Assembly: GCA_032622095.1 (NCBI GenBank)
Contig: CP136066.1
Coordinates: forward strand, 186,842,716 to 186,906,715
DNA length: 64,000 nucleotides
From: Siphonodentalium dalli
Lineage: Eukaryota > Mollusca > Scaphopoda > Gadilida > Siphonodentaliidae
Direction of reading: 5' to 3'
The notes under the pieces were generated by a model. It saw nothing but the letters and a program-made list of their open reading frames with translations, was not told the origin of the DNA and searched no databases. Both the position numbers and the translations under genes were made by a program. Positions within the stretch are counted from its first letter, which is position 1. Each line of letters starts with the position of its first letter. Shown piece after piece: positions 1 to 11,500 of the stretch.

Positions 1-1800
1 CCGGGGTAGTGTATTGTCATACTGTCATAATAAACTTCAAGTAATAAGGTAACTACTCGTCAATGATGCTTGAATACATAAATGATTAATAAGGTAACAA
101 CTACCCGTCAATGATCGACGTCTTAATATAGAAAGGTTTTATAAGGTAACTAACTACACGGCAATGATACTTATTATAGAAGGTTAATAATTTAACTTCT
201 TGTCAATGATGCTTTAATATAGAAAGGGTTAATAAGGTAACTACCCGTCAATAATGCTTTAGTGTAGAAATGGTTACTAAGGTAACTACATGTCAATGAT
301 GCTTTAATAAAGAAAGGGTTAATAAGATAAAGTTCTACACGTCAATGATGCTTAAATATAGAAAGGGCTAATAGGGTAACTACACGTCAATGATGTTTTA
401 ATATAGAAAGGGTTAATATGGTAATTACACGCCAATGGTGCTTTAATATAGAAAGGGTTAATATGGTAACTACCGTCCATGATGCTTTAATATAGAACTG
501 GCTACTATGATAACTACATGTCAATGATGCTTTATTGTAGAAAGGGTTAATAATGTAACTAATCACCAATGATACTCATTATAAAAAGGGTTAATAAGGT
601 AACTGCCTGTCAATTATTGCTTCAACGTAGAAAGGGTTAATAAGGTAATTACACGCCAATGGTGCTTTAATATAGAAAGGGTTAATATGGTAACTATCAG
701 TCAATGATGCTTTAATATAGAAAGTGTTATAATATGGTAACTGCACGTCAATGATGTTTTGATACAAAAATGGTTAATAAGGTAATTACCCGTCAATGGC
801 GCTTTAATATAGAAATGGTTTATAATGTAACTACTCACCAATGATACTTAGTATAGAAAGGGTTGTTTAATGTAACTACCTGTCAATTAATGCTTTAATA
901 TAGAAAAGGTTAATAAGGTAACTACACGCCAATGATACTTAGTATAGAGAGGGTTGGTAAGGTAACTACACGACAATGATACTTTAGTATATAGAGGGTT
1001 AATTAGGCAACTACCCGTCAACGATGCTTTAATATAGAAAGGGTTAACATGGTAACTACACGTCAATGATATTTTAATAAAGAAAGGGCTAATAAGGTAA
1101 CTACATGTCAATGCTGCTTTAATACAGAAATGGTTAATAAGGTAACTTCACGTCAATGATGCTTTAATATAGAAAGGGTTAATACTGTAACTACTCACCA
1201 ATGATACTTAGTATAGAACGGGTTAATAAGATAACTACCCAGCAATAATGATGCTTTAATATAGAGAGGGTTATAATAAGGTAACTACACGTCAATGATG
1301 CTTTAATACATAAATGGTTAATAAGGTAACTACCCGCCAATGGCGCTTTAATATAGAAAGGGTTAATAATGCAACTACTCACCAATGATACTTAGTATAG
1401 AAAGGGTTAATAAGGTAACTACCTGTCAATTAATAAGGTAACTATATACGACAATGATACTTTGGTATATACAGAGTTAAGGAGCCAACTACCCGTCAAT
1501 GATGCTATACTATAGAAAGGGTTAACATTGTAACTACACATCAATGATATTTTAATATAGAAAGGGTTAATAAGGTAACTACGCGTCAATGATGCTTTAA
1601 TAAAGAAAGGGTTAATAAGGTAACTTCACATCAATGGTGCTTTAATATAGAAAGGGTTAATAATGTAACTACTCACCAATGTTACTTAGTATAGAAAGGG
1701 TTAATAAGGTAACTACCTGTCAATTAATGATTTAATATAGAATGGTTAATAAGGTAACTACACACCAATGGTGCTGTAATATAGAAAGGGTTAATAAGGT
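1..1800. repeat. Degenerate satellite array, ~45-47 bp unit
   Basis: About 38 imperfect tandem copies of a monomer of the form AAGGTAACTACNCGTCAATG followed by ATGCTTTAATATAGAAAGGG and TTAAT. The unit is close to 45 bp, a multiple of three, which is why long reading frames rich in NPFYIKASL-type repeats appear on the minus strand; these are not genes. The array runs off the left window edge. Variants (Y at the CNCGTC position, occasional 10-20 bp deletions) indicate an old, non-homogenised array. A related single monomer lies in ELC intron 4. Confidence 0.9.
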
Positions 1801-2130
1801 GACTTCAATGCAGATTATACAGTTTAACAAAATACCACAGGTGTATATATCCGGGTGAACACTGTAGTAAATACCTGGGCGAAACCCTGGTGTAAATACC
1901 TGGGTGTAAATACCTGGTGTAAATACCTGGGTGTAAATCCGTAAAAACCCGGGTAAACTGGGGTTTATACCTAACATATATAGAAAACACCTGGGTAAAT
2001 CTATATAAATCCCTGATTTACCTGGGTGTAACCTGGGTGTGACCTGGGTGGAACCAGGGTAAAACCTATATGTACCGGGGTATACCTAGGTAAACACCAA
2101 GATTTACCCAGGTACATTTTTATATGGGTA
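1801..2130. repeat. Short-period minisatellite, CCTGGGTGTAAATA units
   Basis: Tandem 13-15 bp units of CCTGGGTGTAAATA and its variants (ACCTGGGTGTGA, CCCGGGTAAA) separate the 45-bp satellite from the first shared unit sequence. No gene is visible. Confidence 0.75.
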
Positions 2131-2640
2131 TACACCGAGGCTCATATGTAGAAAGTTGACACAGGCTACTATGGACAACCCAGGCTGATTTAGTTATGAC
2201 ATTATCCAACATGATTACCAGGCATTTATGTGTAAGCCATGAACCCCATCCCATTTACAAAAACGCTACATGGATATTTAGGTTATAATCCCAGCCACGC
2301 ACAAGCCATGGGTCCACTTATACCCGCATGTAGTGCAAATACACAGGTGCCTATAGCTATGAACTTTTGACACGTACCAGGTCCCTACATCAAATCCATA
2401 GAAATGGGCACCTACTAATTAAGGTAGTTCATGGTATCTCAGTCTGAAATATATAGGTCATGTTCCTGTGCGTAAAGACTTTTAAAGGATTTATGCACAT
2501 GTATTGACATATATGTAGTTATGACATGGATAGGAAGGACACACAGTTAGTTCCTATCGTATAGTATTGCAGATGCTACCACACTATGACAGAGTATTCC
2601 TCGTGGATGCCATGGTAAAATGTAGTGCGAATGTCAGATT
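2131..2640. repeat. CATGGACC-type degenerate repeat at the left edge of unit A
   Basis: Degenerate ~30 bp units built on TATATGTAG and CATGGAC/GTCCATG. From 2131 onward the sequence is nearly identical to 48066 onward, so this is where the unit A/unit C duplication begins on the left. Upstream of 2131 the two loci are unrelated. Confidence 0.7.
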
Positions 2641-3009
2641 CCAGGGATGGAGTGGGTGGCATCGACATAAATTCGGTCAATATTTTTACATGTCTTATTA
2701 AAATATATTGCATCAATCGGTTGATGGCAGATACAATCATAAACTTCATACATGAATATCCTGCTGATAAAAATAACTAAATAGTCTGTCAGTTATAAGT
2801 AGTTTTATCAATGGTAGGGGGCAACACTTCAACCTCAATATCAATCTGACACAGGGCAATTTTTGTATTAGTAACCAATACAGCAACCTTTAGTGGTGCC
2901 TTATTTGTCAATATAAGCACACTATGGCATATTATGAAACAGTGATATAAATTAAATTGCAGAAACTCATAGAGATGGTATGTTTTCAATGGTTGGTATG
3001 TCCTTCGCA

Positions 3010-3540
3010 ACCATTCCACCGCGCCTTAAGTAACACATGCGGCAACTTTACTGTAATGTCCACACTAACAACAACTATTATAATTGTTTTCAATATAAAC
3101 ATGTTACATGGGGTAGTTTAGTTTGTTACAACTAGAATAATATCAGTCATATGTGCATTTTTCGATTTCGGTATGTCCATAACAACCGTTACCACTCCTG
3201 TAACTAAGAAATATATAATAATTTTTCAGTCGAATCCACACTAACAACAAATATTACAATTGTTTCACAATAAAACAACAATGACGTAGTTTATATTAGT
3301 TTGTTAAAACTACCATAATATCAGTCAGATGTGCATTTTTCGATTTCGGGTATGTGCAATCATTACCACCACTGTAAGTAAGAAATATGGTAATATTTCA
3401 GTCAGATCCACACTAACAACTAATATTGTTATTTTCACCATAAAAATTCCACATGACGTAGTTTAGTATGTTAAACCTGCCATAATATCAGTCATATTTG
3501 TATTTCTTCGATGTCGGATAGTTGCCAAGCAACCATTGCT
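3010..3540 (+). repeat. ~175-bp satellite, three forward monomers (unit A)
   Basis: Three tandem monomers, each with TCCACACTAACAACA, then TAATTGTTTTCA, ATGACGTAGTTTA, AACTACCATAATATCAGTCA and TGTGCATTTTTCGATTTC. CACACTAAC recurs at 3061, 3238 and 3409, a spacing of 171-177 bp. The same family lies in reverse orientation at 17590-18190, so it brackets the gene unit. Confidence 0.8.
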
Positions 3541-3589
3541 AAGGAATGACATGCCGGGATGTCTACACGTCTGGAAATAATCAATATAT

Positions 3590-3736
3590 AGAGGATCTCA
3601 CATGAGTTTCTATTTTATACGGAATTTATCAACCGAGTTCACTAAATTCGATTTGAGCCGAGGTTTACCGAGGCTCAAATAGAATTTAGTGGACGAGGTT
3701 GATAAATTACGTATAAAATGGAACGAGTTTGAGATA
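3590..3736. mobile_element. Fold-back MITE (unit A, upstream of gene)
   Basis: Near-perfect palindrome with an unpaired centre: GAGGATCTCA...TTTATACGGAATTTATCAAC on the left is mirrored by GTTGATAAATTACGTATAAA...GAGTTTGAGAT on the right. The ends resemble those of the fold-back in intron 2 (7491-7629), so both probably belong to one MITE family. It is shared with unit C but absent from unit B, where the surrounding ~0.7 kb is deleted. Confidence 0.7.
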
Positions 3737-5270
3737 CTTTTTATCACATGGTCATATAATCGCTTAAATTTTATCGAAAACAACAATAATTAACAGACAG
3801 AGAACTTTGTCCCAAAGAGCAGAGTGACGTCATTGCACGCGACGATATTACACGTGTCTATTACGCTCGAATATTACATAGGAAAATAGTGCTAATCATG
3901 TGATAAATAGATATATATGTATGGTGTATGAGGAACATAGGTTCCAAGTTTATGGTTTTATCACCCATTGCACAATTATTACACCAAACGCCTGGACTAT
4001 TGTGTGGTCTTCTTTGCCTTTCATACACCCGAAGCCATGATTTACATTTTAGGGGGTAGTGTTAAGTTTTCAGCTATAAAATCTTAAGGGTGGTGATGTT
4101 CCCATATATCTTTTCACGTTCATCTTCTGAATTAACCTCTGTTCTAGTTTAGTGGTTCATATTTCAGTTCATTGTCTTCTGAATATCTTTACTCGCACTC
4201 TTTTATGGGAAAAATGTTGAATCATCACGCGGTTTCTATGCTCTCTTCGGTAATGTCATCCCAATTAATTACGGAATATCGACTTGTAGTATTCTCTAGC
4301 ATCAATTTCATATATCTAGCAACACCTGCTCCACGATAGATGGATATGTGTGCACAAATGTTCGTAAATGAGTCTACATATGACTGCAATCGCATATGGC
4401 CTGGTGGAATTTCGTCAGAATTTAAACCATTCCGAAAAATCATGATATCTCAAAAAGCTCAACTCGGATTTTAGGGGACTTTTGCCATGTTGTTCATAAA
4501 CATGTTCTTATTAATTCCTGAAGAAATAAGCTTTCCCCGAACTATTTCCCTAGTGAACCCTAATGTGCCTGGACTATTAGCCAGGGTAGAGATTCATGGC
4601 ATTGTCTATGGATCATGCAGTGTAATCTATGTAGGTGATTAATTCCCACCTCTTCCAATACATGTTCTAAGCCAATTCGCTTATATCGCTTATCATGAAT
4701 ACAGATGGATCGAATCCACCGCGTGTCTGAAGCGATTCATAATGTTAAGGCTTCAAATTTGAAATAGTAATTTTTCATCTGTTCCGGCGATAACAAACGA
4801 TCTATGAATATACACTATATAATAATATAATACAATATACCACGACAAGGCTTACGACTGTATTAGAAATTCATCAGCTGTTAAGTGATACAAACGCACT
4901 CTATTTTACCACACCACTAAAATATGACGCTTTTTAATGTTTTATATATATTGTAATTATTTCATGCAGTTATCGAGAGCTATTTTGATAATTGCAACGG
5001 GGGTAAAAACGATAAATTGCAAGGTTAGATCTGCAACCTGAGGGGTTTGAGTCGCTTGTTGTTTCCGTGCAACATATATAGTAGATATGATGCTCGTTCC
5101 TCATGCTGAAATATCGAAACTGTGAACGCGTGCCAGCACGGTGCCACCCAGCATGTTTGGCGGTTCTAATGCATGGTCTGGTTATGGATTCCGTTGGAAT
5201 AATCTCAGTTGCATCCCATGATTCCAATGCAACATAATCACCACCAGCCATGCGCATGCTTCGCAAGCCT
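3737..5270. other. 5' flanking sequence of ELC copy A, no gene recognised
   Basis: Shared with units B and C. A 72-codon minus-strand frame at 4225-4443 has a protein-like composition but is broken in the other two units (a 2-bp deletion in C, a short deletion in B), so I do not call it a gene. The string CAAAAAGCTCAACTCGG at 4452 recurs inverted near 17005. Confidence 0.5.
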
Positions 5271-5284
5271 TACAAAACATCTAC

Positions 5285-5515
5285 CATGTGTAAACTATAC
5301 CCGCGTAGAAGTATAAGTCTTGACCATGTGCCCATCTTGCATGCTGGGCCATGTGACGATGGAGATGGTGTACACACCCCGGTCGCCGCATAGTGCACGC
5401 GATTTGCATAATACACGCATCTGGATCGGGTATTGCCATGATCGCCCCACACCCATGTGGTCCCGTTCACGAAACCGTATATAAGCTGCAAAGATTTACA
5501 TGCATGGGTCAGTAC
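5285..5515 (+). promoter_or_regulatory. Core promoter of ELC copy A: TATA box, initiator, E-boxes, octamer
   Basis: TATATAA at 5478-5484 is followed 33 bases later by an initiator-like TCAGT with A at 5511, the standard spacing for a TATA-driven start. Upstream within 200 bp are four CATGTG E-boxes (5285, 5325, 5350, 5454), one CATCTG E-box (5418) and an ATTTGCAT octamer (5402-5409). E-boxes fit a muscle gene, but such short motifs also occur by chance. The predicted 5' UTR is 69 nt and ends in AAAAATG followed directly by the donor GTTAGT. Confidence 0.7.
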
Positions 5516-5579
5516 ATTTCCACAGTCTATCCACTCCAGCACGATAAGAAACAGTTTTCCTTTACAGAACAGAATAAAA

Positions 5580-8500
5580 ATGGTTAGTACCAACTCTTCG
5601 TTCTTGTCGTTCACGTTATGTTACCGTAAATGCTGTGTCTATAAAGTCACTGTGATGTGAGAATGGGCTATTTTCTCAGATTATGATTAATCAATCAATT
5701 CTTCATGACAGTGAGCAGTACGACTATCTGTCGGTTTTACTAATTTAGTTCCACCCTTGCCCCAACTATATATGATAACCACCCCATACTATGTATACAT
5801 GTTTACCTCCTCACTGTATGGCTGACAGATGCTTTCAGACAAAAAAATAGATTGGGCAAAACTTCATTGTTACAGGCCAATCCGAGAACATTAAGATAGT
5901 CAAGCAATGTTTTCGGGTTCCATTGTTCTGGTTCTTTTAAATTCGTTTCGTAAAACATAGAAATTTCCCCTGAAGAATCCCTAATGCAGCGTATACGAGA
6001 GAGACCCTTTACCCAACAAACCGGCCAAACCCGGCCAAATAAAGCTTCAACAGCCTAAAATATCTTCGGTCTGTCTCAATAGAATCATACAAATATGGAT
6101 ATCATTGGAACCGGCTCCTTGACCACATTGTGATAGTTACAGTTATGCTCTGTGCCAATGCATTCTCTTATATATGCGAGTCGACCATAGGTCGCCTCGC
6201 ATATATAAGAGAATGCATTGGCCTTTAACACTTTTTACCATTTTTTCTTACATTCTTTAACAATTTTATAATTTTTAATGTGTTAATAAGCCAATGCATT
6301 CTCTTATATATGCGAGGCGACCTATGGTCGACTCGCATATATAAGAGAATGCATTGGCACAGGGCCCTTCTGTTGGGTAAAGGGTTAAGTTAATGATACT
6401 CAATCCGATTAGATGCTCCTAAATTATCATTTCTTTGGCTTTGGGGGTAAAAAATATTTGATTCGAATCGAGGAACCCACCCATCAAAGCTAGGAGTGAT
6501 CAGATATCGATGTTTGAAATATGTTATTTTAATTTTATGTGGCCCAGTAAACAGTCGACAAGAAGAACTTATCTGACCAATTGGGGATGGAGATCGATAA
6601 CTCTAAAATCCAGTGGCTTTTTTGTGTCAGATATTTGACAAACCGGCCAAATTTCGTTGAAAAACGTTGATAAATAACATGTATTATGCAATTTTATACT
6701 ATAGTTGACTGTGGTTAGCACTATTTTTGTGCAGTTAATCGATTCTGATAACTGAAGCGGCATTTCAAAATTTTGTTGTTGTTGTTGGAATCTGATGACA
6801 TGGGGACCGTCGAATCGGATTGAGTACCTTTAACGGGAACCAAGAGCCAGTGACTCGTTCCTTGGATAGAGATGATGATATTTACCCATTAGTATAGGGG
6901 ACGGAACGTGATGGCCATTAATAAATTCTGAAGACAGATAATTGAAAAGGAATTGTAAACTCATGTAGCCGTTATTCACATAGACACAACATGAAAATTA
7001 GAAATGACCATGAAAGAGAAACTTCAGTAGAGATTTTCTCAAAGAATCGAAATCTGTCTCTAATCATCCCATTTACGGTACAGAAACAAATATGGTACAA
7101 GTTTGATAATTATATATTGCCCAAGGTACTGTAGTGTAAATGGAATTTACAACGACAGAGAATTTCATCTGGTCGGAAGGGGGGGGGGGTGTAATTGAAC
7201 ATTCAAACTTGAATCCTATCAATATGGATACCCTTGAACGCAGATTCACTGACTTTGCCCCAAAACGAGGTCCAAAATTCGCCGTGACTACATCTTACCG
7301 TCTATCCTGTCTATCCCCTGTTATATGATTTCCTCTCTATTTTGCAGTCTTCCGGATTATCAAAAACCAACATCGAAGGTATGTTTTACATTACATATTG
7401 ATTAAAATCTGCTATATATAAGCGCATAAATCCCTAAATTATATGTATGTTATATTAATTTAGCGAATGTATTTTAAACTATTTTATAAAGAGGATCTAC
7501 AACGAATCCCCAGTTTATAGCGAAATTTACAAAACGAGTCCAGTAAATTAGCCTAGGCGAGGTCCAGACTTAATTTACTGGACGAGTTTTGTAAATTTCG
7601 CTATAAACTGGGGACGAGTTGTAGATTCTATTTCTTTCTTAATAAAAATCCCAATAAGACATACTTCAATAAATAAATGCGACGTGAGATTAACAGCGGC
7701 TTCTATAAGGCATGCGATGATGTTTCACGTTACTATGCGTTGTTTGCCCGCGTAAAGAAATAGTCACAGACAAATAAGACTCTTTGACGTAATTAATGGC
7801 GTAAATTTAATGAAATATTTATTCAAACTAAATCAACAATAGGCACAAACATCGATTTAGCGTACGTAGCATACGGAATATAAACAGACGACAAACCGGA
7901 AATCTAAGGTCACGATTAGCAACAATAATACATTTGGGTATAGACCTGACACTATTAGCCTTATTATATCATTATTATAGAATGGGATTAATGAATGGAA
8001 TAATAGTAGGATCATGTACATGTATACAATTTTTTTTAGTGAATATATTTTATATTTATTTAACGACACAATGGCACATATTGAACATGGGACACTTTAA
8101 ATGTCCACTGTCAAATTTGAATCCAAATTAGTCAAAACTTTCCTTCGGTAATTTTAAGCTTAGCAGACATAGTACAAATACTATTTGCAATCACCGAAAA
8201 TTTACAAAAGCGTCCAAATGTTACCGGTACGTTAAAAACAAGTGCAGACGATCGTGATTAAGAACGTTCTTTATTATTTAACTACTGCTTTTGGGAAACG
8301 AAAATAATTAAAAAAACTACTTAAAACTTCCACGTTTGCAAGTATATCATCATTATTAAATTAACATAAACGACCGATTGCAGGTTCATGAGTTAACTAA
8401 CATCCGCGGCGGTCAGTTATAGCTGCTAACAGACTTCCCCCGATAGTTGCAAATTGCTTTTGCTATCCACGATTGGTGGTAATCCTATAGTTTTGTGACG

Positions 8501-11500
8501 TGCTTTCTAGTTGGTTTACAGTGGACAGTAGTTACTTTTTTATTTAGGAAACCGAACGAAAACATGTGAATAAATATCGTTCGTCAACCGGACATGTTCT
8601 CCATGTGCATTTCAACACAATTGTAGCTTTTTAACACATATATTGCTCTCGTGTTCGTAAATTTCCTATGGCTTACAATGATTGTTAAGGAGCCGCTTGT
8701 GGTGTCTTTCATATCACTAGGCAGGCACATGTCGCTTCGGCGATTAAGCTATCGGCTCATTGGCTATAATTGAAATTGGGGCGGTACATACGGATAGGTC
8801 CATTGTCTTGTTCGTTGTGTGACAATCAAAACAAATACGGTCACTATAGCCAGGGCCATGTACTATAGTTTCCCAATAGCCGTGTTTTAACTTGCAGAGA
8901 ACATTCCTCGGTAATTGCATAGTCTTGTAAAGCGAGACTTGTGTTCTATAGTACTCGAGCAACTGTATTCTTGTAAATGATATTGTAAATATTGTATATA
9001 TGTTATAGCATGTTTCGCCTTAATTGACGACTTTGCAATAAACAATCAAAAAAAACTTGCATTGTTTATTGGAATTTAACAATAGTCGATTGCCCTTTGG
9101 TCACACCATACATCGTTCTGAACTAACTTATATGATATTATCGCCGAGCCATCTGTAACTGGGATTCATTTCAGCAGCAAGCTGCTAGGTTTTTGGGGTG
9201 AATGGAGTGCCATAACGCTGCATCTTTTTGTTATTCAATAGTACGCGAATTGCCTATCTTGGGGGGAAAACAAGAACTCTCTTGGCGGGCTGATAAATTA
9301 CCAACTTAGGGAGTTCCATAGTACATAAATAACACAGCATCGGGTGGAATACGGTGTTAACATTACAAGTATATGATGCTGAATTAGTGGTTATCACCGC
9401 AATGAAACGAGTGCGAATGTCGGATTATCGCTGGGTGTATTGCGCATTCATCTATTAAGCCATTGTCGTCGTGCTAACTTTCACGGGGTCAGTAAAAGCA
9501 ATGTCAAATCATGTTGGGATGCTGGGTTCAAATTATGCACGGGCGTATATAGATATATTTTGAAACGGGGTTCATAAACTGAGAGAAGTTGCCTTTAATA
9601 AATAAGGGTTTCCACATAAATTATGTTGTGACAGGGGCGATTCTCACCAAAATACTCAACAATTGGGAATTTCATGCAGGGATTTGTCTATAAGGAGTTG
9701 GCGCATCACCATAATCATCGTACCAAAGTTCATAACGATTGAGGAGTTAAATGGCTATCAATTGAGAAGTTCCGATCGGTTCAAGTTGAGTTGTTGGGTT
9801 GGAGATATCTAATATTTGGAAATATTTAGTAACCATTGCAGAATTTCAACCCAATGGGTTGTAAATAAAGTTTTCCGAACTCGGAAATATTATCTGGTTT
9901 AAGGGATGGAGGTGCACTCTGGCAGCGGATACCCTATACATGAATGTTACCGCGATTCTATGCCAGAAAAAATGGCATTGAGTTTGAAATTAAGACTGGA
10001 GAATAGGTTGTAATCATTCCAATAGTTATATTTTCCAGCTAATATAACTGCAATTTATACTTTATACCACTAGTATGATGTTTTCCATGTTCTTTGTTTT
10101 GGCCACATGCGAAACGAGACTCAGTACTTGTGCAGTATCAATTACAGAGGCGGAGCAAGCTGACAGTCATGGTGCATGGGGGTTCAGATGTGAATAGATT
10201 GGGTGGGGTGTCACGTTATACGTACACTGAATTCCCTATATTCCGCTCTAATACGCAATTAATGTGAGATAAAACATATCAACATGGTAACAAGTATTCC
10301 ACGCCCTACCGATGGAATGAATTTTCACCGCGCGCATGCAATTGTGGACAAAATGACCCAGCTATCGGAAACTGGTTACATAAATGTACCCGTATACATC
10401 TACTAAACCACTCGCCAACTGACTCAAACAGGCATTGCTATATCCATTTATGTAGTTCCCTTTACCCGTTAACAAGTGTTCGCTTCAACGCGCAGAAAAC
10501 GGAGATCTATAGTACTGGATTTTGTCTGTTCTTGTAAATGACGGGAAATCGCACACACTGTTAAATTGACGGTATCCATATAGTATTCGACACGTATTCA
10601 AAACACGGCTGTTAGGAATCTATAGTACAGGGCCCGGTCAAACCTATAGCGTATAGTGTGTATATACAGTGCCTAATTTAGTCATTCACTCTTTTGTTTT
10701 TTTCCACAGAGGTCACTGAGGTGTTTGAACTCTTCGATTTCTGGGATGGCCGTGACGGTGAGGTGGACGCGTTTAAGGTCGGCGACGTGTTGAGGAGTCT
10801 GGGAATGAACCCCACACAGAAAGTAATCAGTGAGCTCGGTGGAACCGACAAAATGGGTGAGTTATAATAAATTGTCTCGGAATAAATCCCAAACAGAAAG
10901 TAACCGTCAACTGTTACCCTCCCAGTTAACATGCGGATCAGTGATAAAATACGGAGTACAATACATCGATTATCGATTATTATCTAACCCTAACCCTAAC
11001 CCTAACCCTAACCTATACTTTTATAACTGAATTTGGTGAAGAAAGGGTGAATCCCGCTAACCAGTTAATGCACGCCAGTACTGAACAGGGGCCGTATACA
11101 ATGCGTGCATGCGGTCTGTACTATTGTATCTTAATAAGTTTATCATTTATTAACTAAACGGCCAATGATGAGAGGACAAGTATTGCCACTTAGAACCTCT
11201 TCTTGTTACTGTCACATAACTACACAGACCAGACTCAAACAAGAGCAGTGAAATGTATACTCTTAATCAAAAGATATAGCTACATGTGTTCGACAGGAAA
11301 CAGTTGTAGCCTGGTCGATGTGGACCATTTTTGTATAGTTGCATGGATTCTTGTATATGATAACCATATATGCACTTGGGGAAGTAATATCTTAAATACA
11401 CTAAAATGCTTTTGTTCTGGGGCATTCACAATTCATCGTGGCGTTCAAGATGACTGTCGCTATCCGCAACCACATTGGAGAGCTATAGCATCTGGGATTG

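Noticed and set aside
1-1800. Several 60-80 codon frames on the minus strand
   Set aside because: They are the open phase of a ~45-bp satellite, a multiple of three.
4225-4443. 72-codon minus-strand frame (RLQSYVDSFTNICAHISIY)
   Set aside because: Protein-like but disrupted by indels in units B and C; no family recognised.
5270-5614. 114-codon minus-strand frame, open in all three units (also 24524-24868 and 51201-51545)
   Set aside because: It overlaps the TATA box and exon 1 of the ELC gene, and the unit B version has many amino-acid replacements, so there is no sign of selection; it is the antisense of promoter DNA.
8744-8962. 72-codon minus-strand frame within intron 2, also at 54679-54942
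   Set aside because: Shared only because A and C are near-identical; the region is deleted in B; no motif.
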